This document shows, piece by piece, positions 17,873-26,972 of a DNA stretch of 64,000 bases. This stretch comes from Panacagrimonas sp041603235 (GTDB lineage: Bacteria > Pseudomonadota > Gammaproteobacteria > Nevskiales > Nevskiaceae): contig JBFIES010000001.1 of assembly GCA_041603235.1 (NCBI GenBank), positions 434,001-498,000 on the forward strand, given 5' to 3'. Position numbers and translations under genes: made by a program. The notes beneath the pieces are model-generated. The model ran no database searches. It was given only the letters and a program-made list of their open reading frames with translations, and had not been told where the DNA came from. Each line of letters starts with the position of its first letter. The stretch's first letter is position 1.

Positions 17873-19384
17873 TCAACAGCCCGCCATGTTTTCCGGAACT
17901 TCGACATCGGCAGCTTCGGCTTGTAGCGGCGCTGTGCGTCCATAGACATCCTCGAATCGGACAATGTCATCCTCGCCGAGATAGGCGCCCGACTGGACTT
18001 CAATGAGTTCCAGCGGCACAAGGCCCGGATTTTCCAGTCGATGCTTATGCCCCAGCGGGATGTAGGTGGACTGGTCTTCGCAAAGTAGAAACTCCTTGTC
18101 CTCGCAAGTCACCAGTGCTGTCCCGCGCACGACAATCCAATGTTCGGCGCGGTGATGATGCATCTGCAGGCTCAGTTTTTCTCCGGGCTTGACCGTAATG
18201 CGCTTGACCTGAAACCGATCACCGTCGGCAATGGATTCATAAGCGCCCCAAGGGCGCGCCACGCGGTGATGATTCGCCACCTCGCTGCGCCCCGCTTGCT
18301 GCAGGCGATCCACCACCTTCTTGACGTCCTGCACCCGATTTCTGGGCGCAATCAGGATCGCATCACCCGTCTCCACTACCACGTGATCCTGCATGCCAAT
18401 CATGGTGACCAGCCGCTTCTGCGCGCTCACCAGGTTTCCGCTGGACTGCTCCAGAACAACATCGCCTCGTGACACGTTGCCATGCTCGTCGGTGGCTTCC
18501 AGATTGCTCAGGTAGTTCCAGGAGCCCACGTCATCCCAGCCGGCTTCGAGAGGGACAAGCGCCAGACCGCTGATTCGCTCCATCACCGCATAGTCCACCG
18601 ACACCTTGCGGCATGAAGCAAAGGCTTCTGCATTCAAGGTCAACCACTGCTCCGATTGTTTGCCCATGTTCACTGCGGCATAGGCGCACTGATTCAGTGT
18701 CGGCTCCAGCTTTTCCAGCTCAGCCAGAAACACATCGGCCCGAAACAGGAACATGCCGCCATTCCAGTAGTGATTGCCCTTGCGCAGAAACTCGATCGCT
18801 CTGGCTTCATCGGGCTTTTCGACAAAAGCCTCCACTTCATAACCGCCACTGCCATCGATGGCCTTGCCTGTGCGCAAGTAACCAAAGCCGGTTTCCGGGC
18901 CGCTGGGACAAATGCCAAAGGTCACGATACGACCTTCGCGCGCCAGCGCAATTGCCGATTCACTAGCCTCGACAAAAGCATCCAGATCCGTGATCGCATG
19001 ATCGGCAGCCATCAGGAAAACGATGGCATCCGGACCATGCTCCTTGAGCGCCTGATGCGCAGCCACCGCTGCAGCCGGCGCCGTATCACGCGCTTCGGGT
19101 TCAAGAATAATGGAAGCGTCCTTCACGCCAGCATCACGAAGTTGTTCTGCAATCAGAAACCGATGCGCCTCAGCGCCGATCACAACGGGGTCAGTCGCCC
19201 CCGGGATCAGCCGCGCGCGCAGCGCCGTGTTCTGCAAAAGACTCAGGGCACCCTGCAGTGCCAGGAACTGTTTGGGATGGCTGCTGCGTGACAAGGGCCA
19301 CAGTCGACTGCCGTTGCCGCCGGCCATCAGCACGGGCACCACGGTATCCAGCAAATCTTTACTGCCTTGATTGGAACGAACCAT
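17873..19384 (-). CDS. algA: Mannose-1-phosphate guanylyltransferase / mannose-6-phosphate isomerase
   Basis: A 503-residue bifunctional type II PMI-GMP enzyme that makes mannose 6-phosphate from fructose 6-phosphate and GDP-mannose from mannose 1-phosphate. The nucleotidyltransferase signature LMAGGNGSRLWPLSRSSHPK is at about residues 18-37. The C-terminal cupin isomerase domain has KPGEKLSLQMHHHRAEHW (about 407). It is about 20 residues longer than P. aeruginosa AlgA (481), partly at the C-terminus. It begins 42 bases after the algL stop and is the last gene of the alg operon, as in Pseudomonas. Confidence 0.95.
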   Translation of the reverse strand: MVRSNQGSKDLLDTVVPVLMAGGNGSRLWPLSRSSHPKQFLALQGALSLLQNTALRARLIPGATDPVVIGAEAHRFLIAEQLRDAGVKDASIILEPEARDTAPAAAVAAHQALKEHGPDAIVFLMAADHAITDLDAFVEASESAIALAREGRIVTFGICPSGPETGFGYLRTGKAIDGSGGYEVEAFVEKPDEARAIEFLRKGNHYWNGGMFLFRADVFLAELEKLEPTLNQCAYAAVNMGKQSEQWLTLNAEAFASCRKVSVDYAVMERISGLALVPLEAGWDDVGSWNYLSNLEATDEHGNVSRGDVVLEQSSGNLVSAQKRLVTMIGMQDHVVVETGDAILIAPRNRVQDVKKVVDRLQQAGRSEVANHHRVARPWGAYESIADGDRFQVKRITVKPGEKLSLQMHHHRAEHWIVVRGTALVTCEDKEFLLCEDQSTYIPLGHKHRLENPGLVPLELIEVQSGAYLGEDDIVRFEDVYGRTAPLQAEAADVEVPENMAGC

Positions 19385-19426
19385 GAAGTAACTCCAGATA
19401 TTGAAAAGATGTTGTCAGTGCCGCTA

Positions 19427-20539
19427 TCAGAAAGAAGGCATCGAAGGACCGAACAGTTCCGTCAGATTGCCGCCCAGTCGATAATTCTTGAGTGGCCGAA
19501 TCTGCGACAGATGCGCTTGCTGCGCGTCGTTGCATTCGAGCGTGACGCAGTAGATTTCCATCCAGGCAAATTTGGAATTGGATTGGAAATCTTTCAGATT
19601 CTGCTTCTTGCCAGTCTTTTTCTCGAAGGCGTCCGGGTCATGAACGCCGGAGAGAATGCGCTCAGCAAGCCGATGCAATGCCTCGCGCTGCTGAGCATCA
19701 ATGGGATGATGATTCGCTTGGGCAAAAGCCGCGATCATTAGCAGCGGCGTCAAGGCATAGTTGTGATAGTAGAGCGCACGCGTATCGCGGCTCAGTTCAT
19801 TGGCAAGAAAGCCGCTGTCATCAATCTGCGAGGCACCGATGGCGAACTGCTTCATCGACCAATCAAAGTATTCCGGCTTGTTCAAGGCAACAGACGTTGC
19901 CATCACTGACCAGGCCGCCCAGTACTCGTGGTTATTCATTTTCTTGAGCGGCTGGTCACGCCACTCGCTGACCACCTGCGCCGCCAGTCGATCCAGCCAT
20001 GCATCGACTTGCGCCACCAATTGCGGATCGTCCTGCAGGGGTTGCGTTGGAGAGAACTTCAGTCGCAACCAGGATGAAGCCACTGTGCCGAGCGCCCACT
20101 TGCGCATGGATTTTCCAGTGTGCGTGCGCGAAGCCCCCATCAGGCCGTCAGCGGCAGACCAGTCCCGAAGCAGCTTCAGCGCGCAGTCCAGCGAGGCCTG
20201 ATTGCCACTGCGCATGTAATCCTCGATCTGCTGATTGACGCCGCGCTCCATGTTGCGGATTGGGGCTATCAATTTCTTGTATCGCTTTTCAGCCTCTCGA
20301 TTCAGATCGTCTCGCGCCTTGTCGGAGCCTTCGAACTTGCTTGGAAAATCCAGATCGCCTGTATAAGGCTGCGCATCGGTCGGGCATGCGCGCACCTTCT
20401 TGTCCAGGTCGCGGACAGGAACCGAAAACCCTGGCGGCGGCCGCAGACCGGGGCTGCTGCAGGCAATGCCAACGGACATGATCCCCAGCGTCGTCGCCAA
20501 CAGCAGTTGCATTGCCCCATTGCCGTTTCTGTCTGTCAT
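19427..20539 (-). CDS. algL: Alginate lyase (mannuronate-specific)
   Basis: A 370-residue PL5 polysaccharide lyase that cleaves alginate by beta-elimination in the periplasm, clearing mislocalised polymer. The catalytic core shows KKMNNHEYWAAWSVMAT (about residue 200), the Asn/His pair of PL5 enzymes, and TRALYYHNYALTPL (about 255) with the catalytic Tyr. EKKTGKKQNLKDF and the C-terminal KFAWMEIYC match AlgL. The start is ATG 20539, overlapping the algX stop as ATGA. The signal segment ends GIACSSPG, so a lipoprotein form is possible; Pseudomonas AlgL is soluble. Confidence 0.93.
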   Translation of the reverse strand: MTDRNGNGAMQLLLATTLGIMSVGIACSSPGLRPPPGFSVPVRDLDKKVRACPTDAQPYTGDLDFPSKFEGSDKARDDLNREAEKRYKKLIAPIRNMERGVNQQIEDYMRSGNQASLDCALKLLRDWSAADGLMGASRTHTGKSMRKWALGTVASSWLRLKFSPTQPLQDDPQLVAQVDAWLDRLAAQVVSEWRDQPLKKMNNHEYWAAWSVMATSVALNKPEYFDWSMKQFAIGASQIDDSGFLANELSRDTRALYYHNYALTPLLMIAAFAQANHHPIDAQQREALHRLAERILSGVHDPDAFEKKTGKKQNLKDFQSNSKFAWMEIYCVTLECNDAQQAHLSQIRPLKNYRLGGNLTELFGPSMPSF

Positions 20540-22107
20540 TGCGTACGTCCTGCCATGTTTGCGTGGGCGCTCGACTTGGAACACAGCTTTGCATCCACTC
20601 TCAGCGGCGCAGCAGCGTCTGCGGACGGCTGTGCATGGGCTGTCGCAACTGCCACGGGCGCGGGAAAATGATTGACCAGATCCAGGGACAGGAACGTCTG
20701 CTCACCCCAGTCGCCGCCTTGTCGAAGATTGAGTACAAACCTTCCATCACCGGTACCGAAGTCGGCCTTCTCCAGTTTGATCTGATCCTTGTTGCCATCG
20801 GTGTACCAGACCACCGCCTCGATCTCTTCGGGCACATTGCCCGTGAGTTTGAGGTCGAGAAAATGCCGGTCACCGCGCAGCAGACGCACGCCACTGTTAA
20901 ACAGCACTTCGTTTCGACCTTTGCGCAGCGTGACGTCGTTCTGTATCACCGCAGGCGAAGACTGGCAGCCGTTATGCACCAGCGGGATGGCCTGCCGGTA
21001 GAAATCGGGATCGGAAAGATTGTGATACGTCTCGATCTCCCAGATCAGGATGCGCGGCGGATTGGTCTGGAATTCTTCGCTGGGCAGATAAGACAGCATT
21101 GCGCCGTCCATGCCGCCACCTGCATCGGCCACATTGAGAACGTCTGCTTCCAGATACTCCGAGATAAACCCGCCAAAGTTGTAGGCCGGCTCGCTGTTGC
21201 TGGTCCCGACAAGCGTAACCTTGGGCGCCACTTCCTCATCGAACAGCGCGGATGATGAACTGCTTTCAGCCGGCGTCGTGACATAGCGCGGCACATACTG
21301 ATCACTGGCACCGAACCCGCAGATCAGGCGCGCGGCCTTTTGCATGGTTCCGCGCTTGGCCAGCAGCCCGTCGCGTTGGGTCTCAAATTTCTTCTTCGGC
21401 AGGTCGGCATACGCGGACATGCTGCGAATGCGATCTGCCACGACTTGCGCCGTCCGCCGTGACCCCGATGGTGTCCAGTGATGGTCGCCTCGAAAGAAAT
21501 AGTCATCCTCGGCTTCCTGAGCTGGCAGCTTCTCCAGCTCTGGCACGATCACACCCGTCGAACGAATCTGCTCCAGGGCTGCTGCATAGCTGGACTCCGC
21601 CACTTTTGCGTTGTACGGAACCGGCGTGTTCTGCGGCAGCTTGTGTGCCTGCATCAGGCCACGCGGCGGCTGCATGACCAACACCAGCTCGACTCCACGC
21701 GCATTCAGGGTCTGACGGAATTCCCGCAGCAGGCGCAGGCCTTCGGCATCCGCGCCGAAGTTCATGCGCAGATCATCTTCACTACGAAACAACCAGCCAT
21801 CTCGCCCCTGCACCAGGACCTTGAAGCTGGATAGAAAGCCAGATGGATAACTACGGATATCCGAGGCCTGCGGGCACAGCTGGCAGCAGGTCTCTGCACT
21901 GAACTGCGGAAACCCGCTTGCGCTGTTCTGCACAGATGACTCCCGGCCAAAGCTCAGACTCTGACTCATCTGACTGAGCACGGCGGGCTCGGTCTGATGC
22001 AAATCACCAGAAGACCAGGCGCTGGTCAGACAAGTTGCGAGCGCGAAGGCAAGGCCAACCCGAACAAGCCGCGGCCGCTGACGGGTCATTTTCTTGAAGA
22101 TAATCAC
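20536..22107 (-). CDS. algX: Alginate O-acetyltransferase AlgX
   Basis: A 523-residue periplasmic SGNH-like acetyltransferase with a C-terminal carbohydrate-binding module; it transfers acetyl groups to polymannuronate. The N-terminal signal segment spans about residues 8-33. The catalytic Asp-His pair is in FFRGDHHWTPSGSRRTAQ (about 205) and the Ser in VTLVGTSNSEPAYNFGG (about 297). CQLCP (about 74) holds cysteines of the cap region. A GTG at 22107 gives the longest form; ATG 22089 (MTRQRP) is an equally reasonable start. In Pseudomonas algX follows algG; here it follows algF. Confidence 0.92.
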   Translation of the reverse strand: MIIFKKMTRQRPRLVRVGLAFALATCLTSAWSSGDLHQTEPAVLSQMSQSLSFGRESSVQNSASGFPQFSAETCCQLCPQASDIRSYPSGFLSSFKVLVQGRDGWLFRSEDDLRMNFGADAEGLRLLREFRQTLNARGVELVLVMQPPRGLMQAHKLPQNTPVPYNAKVAESSYAAALEQIRSTGVIVPELEKLPAQEAEDDYFFRGDHHWTPSGSRRTAQVVADRIRSMSAYADLPKKKFETQRDGLLAKRGTMQKAARLICGFGASDQYVPRYVTTPAESSSSSALFDEEVAPKVTLVGTSNSEPAYNFGGFISEYLEADVLNVADAGGGMDGAMLSYLPSEEFQTNPPRILIWEIETYHNLSDPDFYRQAIPLVHNGCQSSPAVIQNDVTLRKGRNEVLFNSGVRLLRGDRHFLDLKLTGNVPEEIEAVVWYTDGNKDQIKLEKADFGTGDGRFVLNLRQGGDWGEQTFLSLDLVNHFPAPVAVATAHAQPSADAAAPLRVDAKLCSKSSAHANMAGRTQ

Positions 22108-22115
22108 GAGCGAAC

Positions 22116-22790
22116 TCAGTTGCTGGCCCAGACCAGTCGCGGCGCATCTGCGCTGCCTACTGCGAACAGACTGAATGCCTTGCCGCGTGCAAAGCTCACC
22201 GTTGGCGCGGAGGCCACCTTCTTTTCACCCTGGTACACCGCCAGCTGAATGCGGGCAGGATTGACTTCCCGTGTACCGACGGACTGGCTGGCCACCGGAT
22301 CAATCACACTGGTGCTGCCATCGACGGTGCGCAGGCTCAGATCACTGGCGTCGGTGAGATTGTAGAGAATGACCAGGGCCTTGAGCCGGTTGCTGTACTT
22401 CTCGCTCTTGATGACGGTGATGCCATCGGCCTGCGCGTCTTCATTCAATACGGCTGTGTAGTACGCCCCAGACTCGAGTTGCACATCTTTCTGGACGCTT
22501 CCAACGGACAGGTTATGTGAGCCGCTCGGCACAAAGACAAACTCGCTGGCATCGAGTGAATCGATATTGGAAATTTCTTCATTGCCAACCTTGGCGTCCA
22601 AGTCGGCGGCGCTGCTGGCATTGAACAGTCGAACAAACGCTGAGCCCGGAGGCGCATCGGGGCCGTAGAGGGCTTCATCGCCGGCATGATTCACACCCAT
22701 GGGCAACATGACCAGCGCACTCGCCAAAGCTACAGCTTTGCTCACGCGGGATAAGGCATGTGTGCGCTTGAATCGTTTGATTGTTTTCAT
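22116..22790 (-). CDS. algF: Alginate O-acetylation adaptor AlgF
   Basis: A 224-residue periplasmic protein with a signal peptide (about residues 1-36). The mature start ALYGPDAPPGSAFVRLFNAS matches AlgF of Pseudomonas. The protein consists of two beta-rich domains. In Pseudomonas AlgF binds AlgJ and AlgX and is needed to pass acetyl groups from the AlgI/AlgJ system to the polymer. Its ATG overlaps the algJ stop (ATGA), and algX begins 8 bases after its own stop. Confidence 0.92.
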   Translation of the reverse strand: MKTIKRFKRTHALSRVSKAVALASALVMLPMGVNHAGDEALYGPDAPPGSAFVRLFNASSAADLDAKVGNEEISNIDSLDASEFVFVPSGSHNLSVGSVQKDVQLESGAYYTAVLNEDAQADGITVIKSEKYSNRLKALVILYNLTDASDLSLRTVDGSTSVIDPVASQSVGTREVNPARIQLAVYQGEKKVASAPTVSFARGKAFSLFAVGSADAPRLVWASN

Positions 22791-23926
22791 ATCAGGTTCT
22801 CCTTGAGAAGAGGTTGTGCAATCGTCTGCGTCGGCAGGATTCGCGGTGCCTGGAGGGACAGCGCAAGTCGGGTCAGTTCGCCCAGATCGGTGTCGTCCGG
22901 TGCTGGCAGATAGCGCTCCGGTATTTCCCAGATAATCTGCTTCGGCGTGCTCTGCGCATCGGCGTCGCGCAGATACGCCAACATTGGCGCAAAGGGTCCA
23001 TGCCCCGCGTCTGCAAGATTGAGCACGTCCTCACCAAACGCCTCCTGCAGTGCCGAAGCAAAGTTCCATCGCTCGTCGGCGCTGTAGCTCGTTCCGATGA
23101 GAACCAGCTGAGGCGCATCAACATCTCCGAGCAGACCTGCCGCGTCCGATTGCGTCGGCGCAGCATCCTTGATACGCGTCAGATGGTCAGGCTCCGGCAG
23201 CCACCGGGAGAAGTAAGGGTCCAGTGGCAGAAACTTGAGCAGGTCACCGCGATAAGCTTCGGTGTCCATCACCCGCTCCTCATAAGCCATGACCGTGGCC
23301 TGCTTGCGCGGTGACAGGGTGGATGCGGCGCATCGCGAACCGGCAGGTGTCCAGTGCGTATCGGTCTTCAGGAAAACCTGCTGCTCAGACTTGCAGTCAA
23401 TCAGTGCATGCGCCAGATCGGGCACATCCAGACCACGAGCAGCCAGCGCGTCCCGCGCCTGGCCGTAGAGCTTCTCTCGGAAAACGCCCGGGCGATCATC
23501 TCCCAGATACTCTGGGTAAACACGGGTCTTGGCGGGCACCAGCGCCACTTTCAAATCCACGCCGCGCTCAGCCAGCGCCTCATGTACGTGTTCAATGACC
23601 GCGAGCTTGCGAGCAACACGATCCTGGGCGTCAGGAAATCTGGAAAACTCCTCTTCGGTGTAGAGCCAGCCTTGCTGGCCAACGACAACACCGCTGCGGC
23701 CCTCAGCAAAAGCCAGATACTGGATCGCGGCCCAGAGGTTGATGCCCAGCGTCTTGACCGGAAACGACTCGTCGTAGTGTGACTCGAACTTCTGCGCCAC
23801 TTCCCCGCGCAACCATTGCGCTTGTTGGGGCCATTCAAAAGGTAGCGCGCGTACTGCCGCGACCGATCCCAGGACAACGATGATCGTGATGAATCCAATG
23901 TTCAGTACCAGACTGTGAAATTTCAT
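22787..23926 (-). CDS. algJ: Alginate O-acetyltransferase AlgJ
   Basis: A 379-residue membrane-anchored SGNH-like protein. One N-terminal signal-anchor (about residues 7-28) is followed by the phrase GWLYTEEEF (about 86), the catalytic Asp-His in FLKTDTHWTPAGSRCA (about 190) and the Ser in LVLIGTSYSADERWNF (about 276), the same architecture as AlgX. It is thought to relay acetyl groups from AlgI. It starts 10 bases after algI and overlaps algF by four bases. Confidence 0.92.
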   Translation of the reverse strand: MKFHSLVLNIGFITIIVVLGSVAAVRALPFEWPQQAQWLRGEVAQKFESHYDESFPVKTLGINLWAAIQYLAFAEGRSGVVVGQQGWLYTEEEFSRFPDAQDRVARKLAVIEHVHEALAERGVDLKVALVPAKTRVYPEYLGDDRPGVFREKLYGQARDALAARGLDVPDLAHALIDCKSEQQVFLKTDTHWTPAGSRCAASTLSPRKQATVMAYEERVMDTEAYRGDLLKFLPLDPYFSRWLPEPDHLTRIKDAAPTQSDAAGLLGDVDAPQLVLIGTSYSADERWNFASALQEAFGEDVLNLADAGHGPFAPMLAYLRDADAQSTPKQIIWEIPERYLPAPDDTDLGELTRLALSLQAPRILPTQTIAQPLLKENLI

Positions 23927-23935
23927 CGTGGCGTC

Positions 23936-25378
23936 CTAGAACTGGAAGTAGAGGAAAGGCGAATAGCTCTGCGCAGACAACTTGAGCACCGCCAGAGCAA
24001 ACAAGGGCAGCACCACCGCTGCAGAAAGCGCACTACGCCACACCAGAACATTTCCAGTTTCGGAAACGGTTCCCGGTGCGCTGCCTTCAGGACGCGAGTT
24101 TCGCCATCCGCTGACGGCGATCACGATGCCTGCCAACAAGAGCGTGCTGACCTGAAGAGAGTCGATACCCTGCGCGTAGGCAGGACTCAGTCCAGCGCCG
24201 TCAAAACGGAACATCGCGGCATAGAACTGCATGGCGTCGCCCACGTTCTCTGCACGGAATACCACCCATCCCAACAGCACCAGGAAGAAGGTCAGCAAAC
24301 AGCGCAGAGGATTGAAGCGCCCGCCGGTTTCAGGCTTCACGCCCAGGGCACGTTCAATGGCCAGAATGAAGCCATGCCATGCGCCCCAGATCATGAATGT
24401 CCAGTTGGCGCCGTGCCAAAGCCCGCCCAGGATCATGGTCAAGGACAGGTTGCGATATGTATTGAAGGTGCCGCCGCGATTGCCGCCCAGTGGCACGTAG
24501 AGATAGTCACGCAACCAGCTAGACAGACTGATGTGCCAGCGCCGCCAGAACTCGGTAATGCTCTGACTGATGTAGGGCTGGTTGAAGTTCTCCATGAAAC
24601 GGAAACCCATCATCAAGCCCAGGCCGATAGCCATGTCGCTGTAGCCAGAGAAATCAAAGTACAGCTGCGCCGCATAGGCCAGCGCTCCGAGCCAGGCATC
24701 AGCGGTACTCGGCTCAGACAAGGCGAAGGCCGTATCAGCCAGCGGCGCAATGGAATCCGCGATGAAGACCTTCTTTATGAAGCCCTGCATGAAACGCGTC
24801 GCGCCTTCGGCGAACTTATCCGCCGAGTGCGTTCGCGCCATGAACTGGTTTTCCAGATCCTTGTAGCGCAGCACCGGACCGGCAATCAGCTGCGGAAACA
24901 ATGCGATGAAGGCCGCGAAAGAAATGGGGTCACTGCTGGCCTGCGCATCGCCTCGATACACATCCGCCAGGTAACTGATCGCCTGGAAAATGTAGAAGGA
25001 GATGCCAATGGGCAGAATGATGCTCGACCATGCCATGGACTGGAATCCCATGGATTCGAAAATGGCATTGAGGCTTTCCACGCCGAAGTTGGCGTACTTG
25101 AAATAGGCCAGTACCGCCAGATCACCCGTGACACCAGCGATGAGCCATCGCTTGCCGCCCTCGCTGCGAACCCCATGCCGCGCGATCATGTTGCCGATGG
25201 CAAAGTTCCATGCCGTCACCGCCACAAACAGCAGCAGAAAATCGACACGCCACCAGGCATAGAAGGTGTAGCTGCCCAGAACAATAATGAGATTCCTGAA
25301 TCGGTTCGGACTCAGGTAATAGGTCGCCAAGAATATCGGCAGGAACAGAAACAGGAAGATGTTGGATGAGAAGACCAT
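23936..25378 (-). CDS. algI: Membrane-bound O-acyltransferase AlgI
   Basis: A 480-residue MBOAT protein with about 11 membrane spans. It moves acetyl groups across the inner membrane for alginate acetylation. Family marks are MVFSSNIFLFLFLPIFLATY at the start, NFNQPYISQSITEFWRRWHI (about 260-280) and the catalytic His in GGLWHGANWTFMIWGAWHG (about 320). Length is shorter than P. aeruginosa AlgI (520). It starts 10 bases after algG, so the acetylation block algIJF directly follows the epimerase gene. Confidence 0.94.
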   Translation of the reverse strand: MVFSSNIFLFLFLPIFLATYYLSPNRFRNLIIVLGSYTFYAWWRVDFLLLFVAVTAWNFAIGNMIARHGVRSEGGKRWLIAGVTGDLAVLAYFKYANFGVESLNAIFESMGFQSMAWSSIILPIGISFYIFQAISYLADVYRGDAQASSDPISFAAFIALFPQLIAGPVLRYKDLENQFMARTHSADKFAEGATRFMQGFIKKVFIADSIAPLADTAFALSEPSTADAWLGALAYAAQLYFDFSGYSDMAIGLGLMMGFRFMENFNQPYISQSITEFWRRWHISLSSWLRDYLYVPLGGNRGGTFNTYRNLSLTMILGGLWHGANWTFMIWGAWHGFILAIERALGVKPETGGRFNPLRCLLTFFLVLLGWVVFRAENVGDAMQFYAAMFRFDGAGLSPAYAQGIDSLQVSTLLLAGIVIAVSGWRNSRPEGSAPGTVSETGNVLVWRSALSAAVVLPLFALAVLKLSAQSYSPFLYFQF

Positions 25379-25388
25379 GTCCGTTTCC

Positions 25389-26972
25389 TCAGCTCCCGCG
25401 ACCGGCGCCGCCCGCCGGCTCGATGACGACAGGCAGACGCTGTCGGATCAACAGATCCAGCACCTCGTTCTGAAACAGGCCCAGCACGCCGCGCATCTGC
25501 ACGCCGGTGGATTTTGTCGGCGCCAGCAGATCGACGTCGTACAGCTCCAGGCTGAGCGGGCTGTCGATGGCCACCGGTCCGCTGTGGTTGTGCGTGAGCT
25601 GCCCGCCAACGACGACCAGCGAAACGGTCTGCTCAAAAGGATCCAGTCTCAAATCTCGATCGGTGCCCCGCAGATCCTTGATGTGCCCATAGATTCCAGA
25701 CGAGCCGTTGCCGATAGAACGATTCTGATAGAGCTTGACCCTGACACTGTTGCGCACGCGGATGCCGTGTCGATGATTGCCGACAGCGTGGTTGTTCCAG
25801 AGCAGATTGTCCGGACTCTCATAGATGGTGAATCCATCCGAGGCATTGTCGAAAGCGGTGTTATGTGCGACGACGTTATTGACACTGGAACGATCCAGAA
25901 CAACACCGGACAATCCATTCTTGTGCGAGCGGTTACGGAATATCCAGCTGTCGTTGACTTCGCGCGAGACAATGATGCCGTGTTTCTTGCGCGTTCCAAA
26001 AACCTCGTTCTCGGCGATGATCAGGCGGTGAGACCGGTCATGCGGATCGATGCCGTAGACGATGTTGTCCCGATATGTATTGCGGGCAATCACCAGATCA
26101 TCGGCTTCGTAGCAATAGAAGCCGTACCAGTTGTCCACGAACTCTGAATCAATCAACCAGGCCTTGGGACTTGGCCTGTCCATGCGATCCACCATGCCGG
26201 GGCTGTACTGCGAAATGGAGATGCCGTAGGACTTGCTCGCTGCATAGCCAAGGCTACTGACAGTGCTATGGGCGATGTAAGTCTCAGTGCCGCCCCAGGC
26301 CAGCAGAAAGGGCCTGTATTTTTTTCCCTCCACAAAGGTGGCTGGACCCTTGTCGCCCTCTCGCCACGCGGTCAGCGCGCTATTGGTAATGAACAACTTT
26401 CCATCATTGACCAGAAAGGCACCGCTTTCTTCCGACATGCGGAAATCACGGGTCTTGTCATCAATATGCAGCGTCGCGCCCTGCGCAATGAACAGCGGCA
26501 ATCGCAGCAGATAGACGCCCGCCTCCACCTCCTCAAAATGCCGCGGCGGCAGCGCCTTGAGCAGATCACGGGGCGTCAGATAACCACGCTCCAGAACGAT
26601 GGCGACAGGATTACGGCCTTGCCTTACCGCCCACTGCACCAGACGATTATCGCCACCGGTGAACTCACTGAGTTCCAGAATCTCGACCAGGCGGCGATAA
26701 CCCACACGCCCGCGTGTCCTGCGATCGATCTTCTTCTCAACCTGAGCAAGGTTGAACTGATCCAGATCGGGCAACTCAGGCTCGTCGCGTGCAAGTTCCT
26801 CTACCGGCGCTGCGCGCACGACGTAGTCCTTGAGCATCAGCGAAGAGCTTTTGACGATGTCCGGGTTGGCGGCCTCGGTGGACGCCTGCGCAACACCGAG
26901 GCCTTTGAGCATAAACGCACACATCCATGCGCCTGCCAGGACCGCTCTGCAATGGCCCTGGCTCAGTACCAC
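25389..26972 (-). CDS. algG: Poly(beta-D-mannuronate) C5-epimerase AlgG
   Basis: A 527-residue periplasmic epimerase that converts mannuronate to guluronate in the nascent polymer. After a signal peptide (about residues 1-30) and an N-terminal domain comes a right-handed beta-helix of parallel repeats (for example NVVAHNTAFDNASDGFTIYE). The catalytic motif DPHDR is at about residue 312. The GTG start at 26972 lies 10 bases inside the end of algE, indicating coupling. Length matches P. aeruginosa AlgG (543). Confidence 0.94.
   Translation of the reverse strand: MVLSQGHCRAVLAGAWMCAFMLKGLGVAQASTEAANPDIVKSSSLMLKDYVVRAAPVEELARDEPELPDLDQFNLAQVEKKIDRRTRGRVGYRRLVEILELSEFTGGDNRLVQWAVRQGRNPVAIVLERGYLTPRDLLKALPPRHFEEVEAGVYLLRLPLFIAQGATLHIDDKTRDFRMSEESGAFLVNDGKLFITNSALTAWREGDKGPATFVEGKKYRPFLLAWGGTETYIAHSTVSSLGYAASKSYGISISQYSPGMVDRMDRPSPKAWLIDSEFVDNWYGFYCYEADDLVIARNTYRDNIVYGIDPHDRSHRLIIAENEVFGTRKKHGIIVSREVNDSWIFRNRSHKNGLSGVVLDRSSVNNVVAHNTAFDNASDGFTIYESPDNLLWNNHAVGNHRHGIRVRNSVRVKLYQNRSIGNGSSGIYGHIKDLRGTDRDLRLDPFEQTVSLVVVGGQLTHNHSGPVAIDSPLSLELYDVDLLAPTKSTGVQMRGVLGLFQNEVLDLLIRQRLPVVIEPAGGAGRGS

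Noticed and set aside
23915..25369. 484-codon open frame on the plus strand opposite algI
   Set aside because: It mirrors algI exactly, has a His/Gln/Arg-rich composition typical of an antisense shadow in GC-rich DNA, and has no recognisable domain.
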